Below are positions 1 to 9,898 of a DNA stretch of 64,000 bases, piece by piece (the first letter of the stretch is position 1; the number at the start of each line of letters is the position of its first letter). Origin of the DNA: Aegilops tauschii subsp. strangulata. Its lineage: Eukaryota > Streptophyta > Magnoliopsida > Poales > Poaceae. Made by a program: the position numbers and the translations under genes. The notes under the pieces are model-generated. The model did no database searches. It was not told the DNA's origin and saw only the letters and a program-made list of their open reading frames with translations. Where the stretch lies: positions 647,364,736-647,428,735 of the forward strand of contig NC_053036.3 in the NCBI RefSeq assembly GCF_002575655.3, given 5' to 3'.

Positions 1-431
1 AGGCCTACTGGGTCTACCTGTTTTGTGCTGCCCTGTGGGCCTACTGGGCCTTTGCGGGCCTGCATCCTGGCCCAATAACACGTTGGGTTTCTAGTCGTAT
101 GCAGGCCGCTCTGGCCCAGTAGGCTTTATTTTTTTATTTTCTTATTTTTTTTGCTTTATTTATTTTTGTTTTATTTATTTTTGAGTTGTTTTTTGCTGTA
201 ATTAGAGTTTCTTTGTGAATATTTTTGCTTTAGGTACAAAAAATTACAAACTTTCTGTTAGTGCCGGTAGTTTTCAAATTTGAATAGTTTAAATTTTGAA
301 TTATTTGAAATTTGTGTGAATCACTAGTTTGTGAATAACTTAACTTTGAAAATAGATTTTTCAGTGATTCTTTTTTCTTATGTTTAATATTATTGTGTTT
401 TATCATTATATTCAATTTGGTAATGCTTAGG
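1..431 (-). mobile_element. CACTA transposon E1, distal non-coding fragment
   Basis: AT-rich non-coding DNA that continues at 26336 once element B is removed; both sides of B carry TTAGG (427-431 and 26336-26340). It contains copies of GGCCTACTGGGCC near 38-50 and the inverse GGCCCAGTAGGC at 113-124. Because the E1 transposase reads on the minus strand and ends at 26709, this stretch is the 3' non-coding side of E1. I see no gene here; the short open frame at 230-415 is AT-rich noise. Confidence 0.7.
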
Positions 432-1036
432 TGCTACCTATTGAGCACTGCGTTGGTTTTTCCTTGAAGAGGAAAGGGTGATGCAACTTAGTAGCGTAAG
501 TATTTCCCTTACTTTTTGAGAACCAAGGTATCAATCCAGTAGGAGGCCACGCACGAGTCCCTCGCACCTACACAAACAAATAAATCCTCGCAACCAACAC
601 AATAAAGGGGTAGTCAATCCCTTCACGGTCACTTACGAGAGTGAGATCTGGTAGATATGATAAGATAATATTTTTGGTATTTTTATAATAAAGATAGGTG
701 CCGCCGTCGCCATAGGTTTCACTAGTGGCTTCTCTCGAGAGCATAAGTATTACGGTGGGTGAACAAATTACTGTTGAGCAATTGACAGAATTGAGCATAG
801 TTATGAGAATATCTAGGTATGATCATGTATATAGGCATCACGTCCGAGACAAGTAGACCGACTCCTGCCTCCATCTACTACTATTACTCCACACATCGAC
901 CGCTATCCAGCATGCATCTAGAGTATTAAGTTCATAAGAACAGAGTAACGCTTTAAGTAAGATGACTTGATGTAGAGGGATAAACTCATGCAATATGATA
1001 TAAACCCCATCTTGTTATCCTCGATGGCAACAATAC
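432..1036 (-). repeat. 3' LTR of element B, first segment
   Basis: Aligns with 24763-25425 of the 5' LTR and continues at 8867 after the insertion of element C. Relative to the 5' LTR it has lost about 80 bp near 694 (the stretch containing AAATGTTGGAAGATTAATAT at about 25060 is absent). The last five bases AATAC (1032-1036) are the target duplication of element C. Confidence 0.88.
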
Positions 1037-2208
1037 TGTCGGGTGGTAGGTGCGACATTTGCCAACGGGTGGCTTATCATTGTGGGAGCCAGTAAGACAT
1101 CGCCGGTGCCTGGAAACGGGATGAGGCGAAGACATGCACGCCGACGAATCTTACCCAGGTTCGGGGCTCTCCGTGGAGATAACACCCCTAGTCCTGCTCT
1201 GCGGGGTCTCCGCATGATCACTAGATCAACACAAGTGGCTACAAGTGGCTCCTTGAGCTGTTTGGCTAGAGGAAGAAGAAGGGCAAGGCTAGCTCTCCTC
1301 TTTTCTCTATGTAGTGTCTAGAACTCTCAGAGATCAATCCTTTGCATGGGTGCCCCGGGGGGTTTATATAGGCCTACCCCCAGGGGTACAATGGTAATCC
1401 GGCTGGATGCGGGTCCCAGCCGTCAGTGCCTGTATTCGCCGGCTTCTCCGCCGACCGCTGGGGCCCGCCGGCTGCCGGCCTCTTGGCCGACCCTACCGCT
1501 TGGGGGTCTTGTTGGCGGCTGGTTACTGTAGCTTCGCCCCTGATGACGAGGGCTGTGTCGAGGTAAGCATGGCTACAGTGCCGCCGCCTGGTGGGCTCTC
1601 ACTGTAGCCTTACCTCATCTTGTCTCCTTAATGACGCGCATACTTCGAGGGTGGGAGGTAGCCGGCTATTGGGAGCCGGCTACACCCCAGGCCGACTGGG
1701 GAGGCTTGGCCCCCTTCGAGCGTCTCTCTGGCTGAAGGGGCCCGCCGCCCGCAGGCCGTACTGACATCCTGTCGTGGGTGGCGTCATGGTCAACATGGCA
1801 ACAGTGCCGCGCCGGACGGGGGATGGCTGAACCGTACGGTGCACCGTGGCCACGCGTGCTCCGGGATTCGGGGGTGGCAGGCTGTACTGTAGCCACGCCC
1901 CGTCTCGTCGCCGTTATGTGGGTGCAGCCCTTGAGGGTTCAGTCTTGGCCGGCTTCTGGGAGTCGGTCCTCTTGTGGCCGGCTTTTGGGAGCCGGCCATC
2001 TTGTGGCCGGCTTCTGGGAGCCGGCCATCTTGTGGCTCTCTTCGGGAGGGTCTTTAGGGCCGGTTCGCCTTCCAGTAGTCAGCCTGTGAGATAGCCGGCC
2101 AGGGGAAGGCGACCCTATGCTCTGGGTGCTTGAAGGCTCAATCGGCCCGATAATTTTTGAAGAACCAGGGGGAGTCGGTTAGGCTACCCGTGGTCATTTA
2201 CTCCGACA
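1037..2208 (-). repeat. 3' LTR of element C (full length)
   Basis: LTR of 1172 bp, starting TGTCGG and ending CCGACA on this strand. It contains repeated 'GGCCGGCTTCTGGGAGCCGG' units between about 1950 and 2040. Its second part (1494-2208) matches the truncated 5' LTR at 8175-8861. A TATATAAA box lies at 1363-1370 (minus strand). The ORFs seen here on both strands are unsupported shadows. Confidence 0.87.
1363..1370 (-). promoter_or_regulatory. TATA box in 3' LTR of element C
   Basis: TATATAAA on the minus strand (TTTATATA on the given strand) inside a GC-rich context, a typical LTR core promoter position. The matching part of the 5' LTR has been deleted, so only the 3' LTR retains it. Confidence 0.6.
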
Positions 2209-2225
2209 GTAGTCCCCGAAGCTGG
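2209..2225 (-). other. Polypurine tract of element C
   Basis: On the minus strand the bases next to the 3' LTR read CTTCGGGGACTAC, a purine-rich plus-strand priming site directly abutting TGTCGGAG. This fixes element orientation. Similar TAGTCCCCGAG words recur in introns of the antisense gene. Confidence 0.6.
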
Positions 2226-2650
2226 TCGGGCTTCGAGGCTGAAAGGAGGATGAGAAGCTCGATCAGCTTCCTATCTTGAAGAGCCAGCAGCTAGGAGCCG
2301 GCTTTGGTCAGGTGCGCCGTCTTGGTGAGGTTTTGAAGTCTGAAGGCGGGAGCCAGTCGGTGTGCATGCCGTGTCGCGGGTGGCCGCTTGCTGCCCGCGC
2401 GCCATGTGGCACCCTCTGGCTGGAAGGGCCTGCCCACCCACGCGCGTGACGGGACGCCGCTGCTGGCCGGGGCCCGCCACTTCCACGCCTAGGCCCAGGT
2501 GTGGATCTTCTGTGGCCCAAAACGGCCGCTCGCCTTCGAACAGCAGTTTCCGCACGCCGTTAGGGCGCAATAATCGCGAGACGTGGGGGAGTGGGTGCAG
2601 TTAATCCCACGCCCCCCACGCCTCGCCTCCTCGGCTCCGCCGCACGAGGC

Positions 2651-2658
2651 TATAAATA
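2651..2658 (+). promoter_or_regulatory. TATA box of the antisense gene in element C
   Basis: TATAAATA followed by a G-rich run, 196 bp upstream of the proposed ATG at 2847 and opposite in direction to the LTR promoter. It suggests the antisense gene had its own core promoter. Transcription itself is inferred. Confidence 0.6.
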
Positions 2659-2846
2659 GGGGGAGGGGGGGGGGCAGACGCTCGCACGCTCACCCTCGCT
2701 CCGCCATCTTCTTCCTCTTCCTCTTCGTCGCCGCAGCCCCTCGCCGCCGCGCCGTCTCTCTAGTGTTCACACCACCCCGCAGCCTCGCCGCCGCGGGGCC
2801 GTGGTTTCGCCGTCGCCGTGCCCTTTCTCATCAGCTTCTTGCCGTC

Positions 2847-5800
2847 ATGTTGCGCGGCGGTGACTGGGATGGCTCCAACGTCCATGCGGACCACATCGAC
2901 TTCCTCCGCGAGACGCGGCGGTTTCCCGGCGAGGACCACGTGCGGGTCCATCTTGCGCCGAAAAGGGAGATCTCGCCAGTGCCGGAGGAAGGCGAGCGGG
3001 TAATCTTCCGCTCGCACTTCCTGCACAGCCTTGGCCTACCTGCGAGCACCTTCTTCCGCTCCTGTCTTGAATTCTTCCAGCTCCACCCGCACCACCTCAC
3101 TCCAAACACGGTGGTGCTGCTGTCTGCCTTTGTCACTTTGTGCGAGGGCTTCCTTGGCGTCCTTCCCACCCTCGAGCTCTGGGGGGAATTCTTCCAGTCC
3201 AAGCTCGGCACAGCCATGCAGGGCGTGCCGGCTCAGAGCGGCGCCTTCATCGCGGTGCGGAGGCCGGTAGCCGACAACCCTTTTCCTCCCATCACGCTGA
3301 TCCAGTCGGTGAAGCGCTGGTAGAAATCCTACTTCTACGTGAAGAACGTCGCCCCGCAAGGCGACTTCGTCAACTTGCTGGCTTATGTAGCTGGCCCGCC
3401 GGCTGGGAGGCGGCCCCAGTGGTCCTATCGGGCCAGAACGCTGTCGCCGGCTGGAGCCGCCGCCTTCGCGCGACTCCGGGTAATGGTCCAGTCGGAGGGC
3501 CTGACCGGGTCCGACCTGCTGGCAGCCTTCGTGGTGCGCCGGGTGCTCCCGCTCCAAGGCCGTCCTCATATGATCTGTCAGATGAGCGGCCAACTCGATC
3601 CAAGTCGGATGTGCACCAAGGAGATGCCTCACGCCGAGGTAGCTCTCATGGTGAACTACCTCGCGAACTGCAAGCTCACGGACGAGTGGCAGTTTGGCAA
3701 GGAGCCGTACTCCCGTGCCCATCCCCCGCCTATGGTAAGCTTTCTTTATCTTCTCTTATTTGCTTTTGTCACCAAGTTTCTCTTGGCCGACTGTGATCAG
3801 TCGGTTTGTCTTGACAGAGCCCCCTCCTTTGACCGGCAGCCGGAGCAGCGGGGGCGGAGTGCCAATTTCTCCCCGACCGGGCGACGCATGACTTGGACGA
3901 CCCTGACTTGGGGGCGGCCGCTATGGACGACAACACCGAGGGGGGAGGCGGCGAGGCAGGCGGCTCCGGGCTTGGAGCTAGCTTCGACGACTGGCCGAAT
4001 GATGACGAGGCGGAAGTCGTCCCGCGCCACCAGCCGGCGTCCTATCATGGCGCGGGCTCATCTACCGCGCCGGCTGCCCGAGGCGGCGCCCAGAAGCGCC
4101 GGGCCGCGTCGGGCCTATTCGGCAGTCGGTCGAAGAAGCCCAAGAGCACGGCAGCGGCAACCAAGCGGGACGAGGCAGCCGCGAAGGCTGCCCGCTTCTG
4201 CAAGGTGGTGAAGCAGCCACGAATGGTTTCGACTTAAGTGTCGATTCTCTCACATATTCCTTCTTCTTTTTCGTTGACATCTTCTGAACCCTTGTCTTGA
4301 CTTATCAAACAGGGCTCCGCTCTCTCTTGAGCGGACCGCTGCCGCCTCCGTGGTTGGATCGGCAGGAGGATCCGCAAGCACCCGCCACGCCGACCCCCGT
4401 GCCGAGCTTCAAGCGGCGACGGAGCAGAACGCGCGGGAGGCGCGGGAGGAGTGGGAGGCGGAGGAGCTGAGGGCGGCCGCTGCCAAGGCGGCGTAGGATC
4501 TGGCGGAGGAGTCGGCGGCGGCACAAGCCGACGCGGCGGCCAAGACCCAGCAGAGGCCGCAGCCACAGAGAGGGCGGCGGAAGCCCTGCTTGTCGTCCCC
4601 CTGCGCGCCGTGGCGCCCGAGATCCCGGAGCCCCCTCCGGAGGAAGCCGGTGGCGACCTGCCGGGGATGGAGAGGGAGGAGGACGACGTCGTCGTCCGGG
4701 AGAGGGAGGTGGCACCGCCATCGCCGACTGGGGCGGACCAAGGCAGCCGGCCTAACGCGCCGCCCGTGCAGCCGGCTGGAGGCGAGCCGGCTGCGAGGAC
4801 GGACCTGGTGGTCCGATCGCCATCGCGCCAGCGCGCGGGGAAGGCGACTTCGGCGCCGGACCCGCAGAAGGCCGCGGGCTCTAGCTCGTCGGCCCAGGAT
4901 CTGGAGACGCCCAGCGCCAGCTCAGGGTGGACGCCGGGTGGTGGGACGGCCGTGGTGAACGTGGCGGCGCAAGAAGTCCGGAACTGGCTTCAGTCCCAGG
5001 CCGCCGTGCTGAGGCAATACAATCAAGAGTTCCTCGCGACACGGATGGCCATTCGGGTGAGTCTTCCCGCTGGGGGCGCGTCAGCGCACCCACTGGGTGT
5101 AGTCCCCGAGTTCCGAGTCGGCTGCTGCGCAGGCGACTTGGAACTTCTTAGTAGACTTCGGTTGCTATCTTGTTCTTATTCGCTCCTTTGTCCTACTTGC
5201 AGGACTATCAAAACCTCCGCGCGGCTGCCTTCAACTCCCAGGCTCGGGAGCTAACCCAGAAGGCTGCTGATCTAACTGAGAGTAGGAGTAAGTGCTTCAT
5301 CATTTATCTCATGTGGGGGCGCGTCAGCGCACCCACTGGATGTAGTCCCCGAGATTCGGGCCGACTGCTGAGTAGTCGGGCCGGATCTTTCCTGGCGACT
5401 TCTTTCTTATTGCTTTTTTCTTCTTTGCCATAACTGCAGAGGCCAATGCCGACCTGAGGGAGCAGTTGGGTGGGGCCCAGACCGCCCTTCACGCCAAGGA
5501 AGCCGAGTTCGACGCCTTGGCTCAGGAGTGCGACCGCTTGGTCAAGAAGCTGGCCGACCAGGAGGAGAGCCACAAGGTGGCCCTGAAGGCGGCGCAGGAC
5601 AGTGAGGCCGCCCTCCAGGCCGAGTACGAGACCGAGGCTGCGAGCTGGGCTGAGGCAAGGCAATCGCTGGGCAACGACTACGGCCAGATCGAAGACTTGG
5701 TTGATGGTAGGTCACCTTCTTCTTCATTCCTTTGCTTGCCGCTTGCCCTTGGGTCCATTCTCTGACTTTGTGTTTTTCTCTTTTCTCTTCTTTTCTTACT

Positions 5801-6600
5801 TGTGTAGATTAATTCCCTGGTTACTCCGTTGGCGCCAACCAAGTCGTCAAGGCCCACCGCGAGGCACAAAGGCAGGCTAGTGCTGAGATCGCGCCGGATG
5901 CTCGCCGGTCGCTTGAAGAGCAGCTTCTGGCGATCCAAGCCCGCCTCCAGCTGGCTCACCGCATGCTCCGCCGTCTTCAGCGCGTTGGGGCGCAAGTGCT
6001 GGCCGCCCTCTGGCCCGGCGAGGTGGTTCCCCGTACCCCCAGTCAGACTGCCGACTGGCTGGAGGTAGCGGTTGGCCGCTTCGAGGCCTGGAAGGCTTCT
6101 GCAGCTCGGTCAGGCGCCAGGCGGCGCTGGAGTTCGTCAAAGCTTGGTATCCTGAGCTGAGCTTGGACCAGCTGGCCACCTGGCGGCAGGAGGCCGACGA
6201 GGAGCTGGAGGCGGTGCGGCCGGCTATCATCCAGCGCGCCTCGGTGATCGCCGACTACACCGACACCAGTGCCTTTGCCCCTGAGGTGGATGATGACGGC
6301 ATTGCTCAGCCGGAGGAGTGGTTTGTGCTGAACCCGGCGGATGGTGAGGACTCGGCGAAGGAGATCGACTCCAGCGACGAGGGCGAAGAGGAGGAGGGAG
6401 AGGATGGTGAAGATGCCGTGCCCGACGGTGGAGCAACCGGCCAGCCTCAGCATGATCGTGCCTCCAGCAATGAGGCGCGTGCGAGCGAGCCGCCTGCAGC
6501 CGGCGATGATCAAGCCGAGACTCGCCAGCCGGCCACTCCTCCAGCCAGCACTGCCGTCTCCACCGACCTGCCTGGCTCGCCTGTTGCACCCTTGGGCTGA
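2847..6600 (+). pseudogene. Antisense 'Transposase_28-like' gene of element C, six exons, broken
   Basis: Runs opposite to integrase. Proposed exons: 2847-3734, 3818 to about 4237, about 4312-5056, 5203-5287, 5440-5706 and 5808-6600, with GT...AG introns (for example GTAAGC at 3735, TTGACAG before 3818, CTTGCAG before 5203). The N-terminal 290 residues resemble the 'putative gypsy type transposon' domain (PF04195): a helical region with FRSHFLHSLGLP and VTLCEGFLGVLP. Then come a basic and acidic low-complexity middle, a coiled coil (5440-5706), and a C-terminal helical region ending in a Glu/Asp-rich tail. Defects: TAG at 3321-3323 (probably from CAG), a TGA early in exon 2, a stop near 4494, a frameshift near 4555, TAA at 5810 and a frameshift near 6120. 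The function of this gene family is unknown to me. Confidence 0.72.
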
Positions 6601-7475
6601 TCCGCCATCTTTACTTTCCTGTTTTATTACTCTTTGAACAATATTTTGTTAAGTTTGCGCAGTTCCACCCACTGGGGGTGTATTCAAACTATGTTGAATG
6701 CCGTCCTTTCGAAGGCCTTTTGTGTAAATATAATCATGCATGTGTTTGGCTTCCGATTGTATTTGCTTTTCATCTTTTTGGCTGTTTCCTTTGCCGCCCT
6801 CCCTTAGTCGCCGCCTTCCCAGCCGGACAGCTGCTCTGCAGTCTGTGGCTGGAGAAGTGCTTGGCCGTTTGGTAGGGCAAGTACTCTAGCTTTCTTAGAT
6901 TGTAGCAAGGTGAATGGGAAGCCGGTCAGCCGGCTGTTCTGACAGGCGGCTGGCGGGGTGGGAGGCCGGCTTGTGTTATATAAGTTCGTTTAGTCCTTAG
7001 CCATTTTTCGTGTGGGCATCCTTTCTTGCCTTTGACTCTTGCCAGTCGGACAGTCGGTTCCTCGAGCTGCGACTTTCAACAAGAGAAGGCTTGGGTGCCG
7101 GCACACTACTTGTCTCACTGCAGGTAGAACTTTAATATAACTCAAGGCGGCAATTCCCCGGGCCGACTGGTCGAACCCGGTGCCGGACAGAAAAAACAAA
7201 TGTAATAATACATTCATAGGTATGACACTCGTCATACATAGATAAAAGTTGGCAGTCTCCGAGTGCTCCTCGGGGGGCCCATTGTCTTGTACTTAATGCA
7301 AAAGGTAGCGTGTTACATACTGCTTTTAACTGTAAAATCTTTGGAGGAGATTGGCGTTCCATGGTCGTTCCGACTCCTTGCCGGAATCATCACTCTTGCG
7401 TGCCTTCGGCTTCTGTGCGTCGATCAGGTAGTAGGAGTCGTTGCCTAGAGCCTTGCTGATAACGAAGGGGCATTC
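6601..7475. other. Spacer between antisense gene and integrase in element C
   Basis: About 875 bp without a supported gene. It would hold the 3' untranslated region of the antisense gene and sequence downstream of integrase. It includes a CCACCCACTGGGGGTGTA word near 6665, related to a repeat in the antisense gene's introns. The plus-strand ORF at 6678-6875 shows no recognisable feature. Confidence 0.5.
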
Positions 7476-8171
7476 CTAAGGGGCCGAGAACTTGTGCTGG
7501 CCGGCTGTTCGCTGGATCAGCCGGAGCAGAAGATCGCCCTCTTGGAAGGATCTTGGCTTGACCTTCCGGATGTGGTAACGGCGCAAACCCTGCTGGTAGA
7601 TGGCAGACCGGCTGAGTGCTAACAGCCGGCCCTCTTCCAGCAGGTCAACACCGTCTTCTCGTGCTTCCTTGGCCTCCGCCTCCGTGTACATGGTGACCCG
7701 AGGTGAGTCGACCTCAATGTCAGTTGGGATGACAGCCTCGGCACCATATACAAGGAAGAAGGGGGTGAAGCCGGTTGACTTGTTCGGGGTAGTACGCAGA
7801 CTCCAGAGAACAGCCGGCAGCTCGTCGAGCCAGCAGCCGGCCGAACGATTCAGTGGTACGACCAGTCGGGGCTTGATGCCGGAGAGAATGAGGCCGTTTG
7901 CTCGCTCGACTTGGCCGTTTGACTGCGGGTGGGCAACAGACGCTAAGTCCAGTCGGATGCCCTGTGTCACGCAGAAACGTGCCAGTGCTCCTTTGGCAAA
8001 ATTCGTGCCATTGTCGGTGATGATGTTGTGTAGTATGCCATACCGGGTGGTGATATATGCGATGAACGTCACGGCAGTCGGCCCGTTCAGCTTCTTGATT
8101 GGCTTCGCTTCAATCCACTTGGTGAATTTATCCACGGCGACAAGCAGATGTGTCATGCCACTGCGCGCCGT
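7476..8171 (-). pseudogene. Gypsy integrase remnant of element C
   Basis: About 226 codons of retroviral-type integrase core and C-terminal region, reading inward from the truncated 5' LTR. The catalytic triad is visible: Asp in VAVDKF (residue 9 of the open segment), Asp in ITDNGT (residue 48) and Glu in GQVERAN (residue 84), i.e. a DDE pattern with 35 residues between the last two. Downstream is the plant Gypsy block TTPNKSTGFTPFFLVYGAEA. The zinc-binding N terminus and everything upstream (gag, protease, RT, RNase H) are gone, joined abruptly to LTR sequence at about 8171-8175. The segment keeps its catalytic residues but has no start or promoter. Confidence 0.88.
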
Positions 8172-8174
8172 GTC

Positions 8175-8861
8175 ATACCGCTTGGGGGTCTTGCTGGTGG
8201 CTGGTTACTGTAGCCTCGCCCCTGATGACGAGGGCTGTGTCGAGGTAAGCATGGCTACAGTGCCGCCGGCTGGTGGGCTCTCACTGTAGCCTTACCTTGT
8301 CTTGTCTCCTTAATGACGCGCATACTTCGAGGGTGGGAGGTAGCCGGCTATTGGGAGGCAGCTACACCCCAGGCTGACTGGGGAGGCTTGGCCCCCTTCG
8401 AGCGTCTCTCTGGCTGAAGGGGCCCGCCGCCCGTGGGCCGTACTGACAGCCTGTCATGGGTGGCGTCATGGTCAACATGGCAACAGTACCGCGCCGGACG
8501 GGGGATGGCTGACCCGTACGATGCACTGTGGCCACGCCTGCTCCGGGATTCGGGGGTGGCAGGCTGTACTGTAGCCACACCCCGTCTCGTCGCCGTTATC
8601 TGGGTGCAGCCCTTGTGGGTTCAGTCTTGGCCGGCTTCTGGGAGTCGGTCCTCTTGTGGCCGGCTTCTGGGAGCCGACCATCTTGTGGCTCTCTTTGGGA
8701 GGGTCTTTAGGGACGGGTCGCCTTCCAGTAGTCGGCCTGTTAGATAGCCGGCCAGGGGAAGGCGGCCCTGTGCTTTGGGTGCTTGAAGGCTCAATCGGCC
8801 CGTTAATTTTTGAAGAACCAGGGGGAGTCGGTTAGGCTACCCGTGGTCATTTACTCCGACA
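8175..8861 (-). repeat. 5' LTR of element C, truncated
   Basis: Matches 1494-2208 of the 3' LTR and ends at CCGACA (8861). About 460 bp of LTR at the internal side are absent, including the TATA box, the likely transcription start and the primer binding site. The junction with integrase lies within about 8165-8177. Confidence 0.85.
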
Positions 8862-9682
8862 AATATAATACGTGCCTTGCTGCCCCTACTGTCACTAGGA
8901 AAGGACACCGCAAGATTGAACCCAAAGCTAAGCACTTCTCCCATTGCAAGAAATATCAATCTAGTAGGCCAAACTAAACTGATAATTCGGAGAGACTTGC
9001 AAAGATAACCAATCATACATAAAAGAATTCAGAGAAGATTCAAATATTGTTCATAAATAAACTTGATCATAAACCAACAATTCATCGGTCTCAAGAAACA
9101 CACCGCAAAAGAAGATTACATCGAATAGATCTCCACAAGAGAGGGGGAGAACATTGTATTGAGATCCAAAAAGAGAGAAGAAGCCATCTAGCTAATAAAT
9201 ATGGACCTGAAGGAATGAGGTAAACTACTCACACGGGTACAGAAGGTTGCGGCGGTGGAATTATGTTTTTGGCTTCGTATCTGGTAGTTTGGGGGTACGT
9301 AGGTATATATAGGAGGAAGAAGTACATCGGTGGAGCAACGTGGGGCCCACGAGGGTGGAGGGCGCACCCAGGGGGGTAGGCGTGACCCCCTACCTCGTGC
9401 CTTTCTGGTTGATGTCTTGACGTAGGGTCCAAGTCCTCTGGATCACGTTCGTTCCGAAAATCACGTTCCCGAAGGTTTCATTCCGTTTGGACTCCGTTTG
9501 ATATTCTTTTTCTGCGAAACTCTGAAATAGGCAAAAAACAACAATTCTGGGCTGGGCCTCCGGTTAATAGGTTAGTCCCAAAAATAATATAAAAGTGTAT
9601 AATAAAGCCCAACAATGTCGAAAACAGAATATAATATAGCATGGAACAATAAAAAAATTATAGATACATTGGAGACGTATCA
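8862..9682 (-). repeat. 3' LTR of element B, second segment
   Basis: Resumes the LTR after element C; the first five bases are the duplicated target. It matches 25430-26335 except for a deletion of roughly 100 bp near 9236 (the region around 25800-25890 of the 5' LTR is missing). It ends GACGTATCA at 9682, the TGATACG terminus on the minus strand. Confidence 0.88.
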
Positions 9683-9698
9683 AGCATCCCCAAGCTTA
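9683..9698 (-). other. Polypurine tract of element B
   Basis: Minus strand reads AAGCTTGGGGATGCT immediately before the LTR start TGATACG. The same word adjoins the 3' LTR of element D at 46618 and recurs inside both elements. Confidence 0.7.
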
Positions 9699-9898
9699 AT
9701 TCCTGCTCGTCCTCGAGTAGGTAAATGATAAAAATAGAATTTTTGATGTGGAATGCTACTTAGCATAATTTCAATGTAATTCTTCTTATTGTGGCACGAA
9801 TGTTCACTTTTAATATGATTCAGGATAAGAGTTTAATGTTGACATAAAAACAATAATACTTCAAGCATGCTAACCAAGCAATTATGTCTTATCAAAAT
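9699..9898 (-). other. Internal non-coding DNA of element B
   Basis: Two hundred bases of AT-rich element B interior between its polypurine tract and the Angela insertion. It ends in the target duplication AAAAT (9894-9898). Similar sequence follows the 3' LTR of element D from 46618. No gene seen. Confidence 0.7.

Larger units (their letters stand above)
1037..8861 (-). mobile_element. LTR retrotransposon C, Gypsy with antisense gene, internally deleted
   Basis: Bounded by TGTCGG (1037) and CCGACA (8861), with target duplications AATAC (1032-1036) and AATAT (8862-8866). The uninterrupted site is visible in the other LTR of B near 25418-25430. Order on the minus strand: truncated 5' LTR (8861-8175), integrase remnant (about 8171-7476), spacer, a spliced gene on the opposite strand (2847-6600), then the full 3' LTR (2208-1037). 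Gag, protease, reverse transcriptase and RNase H are missing, removed by a deletion running from inside the 5' LTR into integrase. An antisense gene between integrase and the 3' LTR is known from Tat-lineage elements such as Grande. I cannot name the family. Confidence 0.85.

Noticed and set aside
2583..2846. Upstream extension of the antisense ORF in element C
   Set aside because: It would run through the TATA box at 2651; the ATG at 2847 fits a transcript starting near 2680.
7600..8289. 229-codon plus-strand ORF
   Set aside because: Shadow of the integrase on the other strand, which has the catalytic residues.
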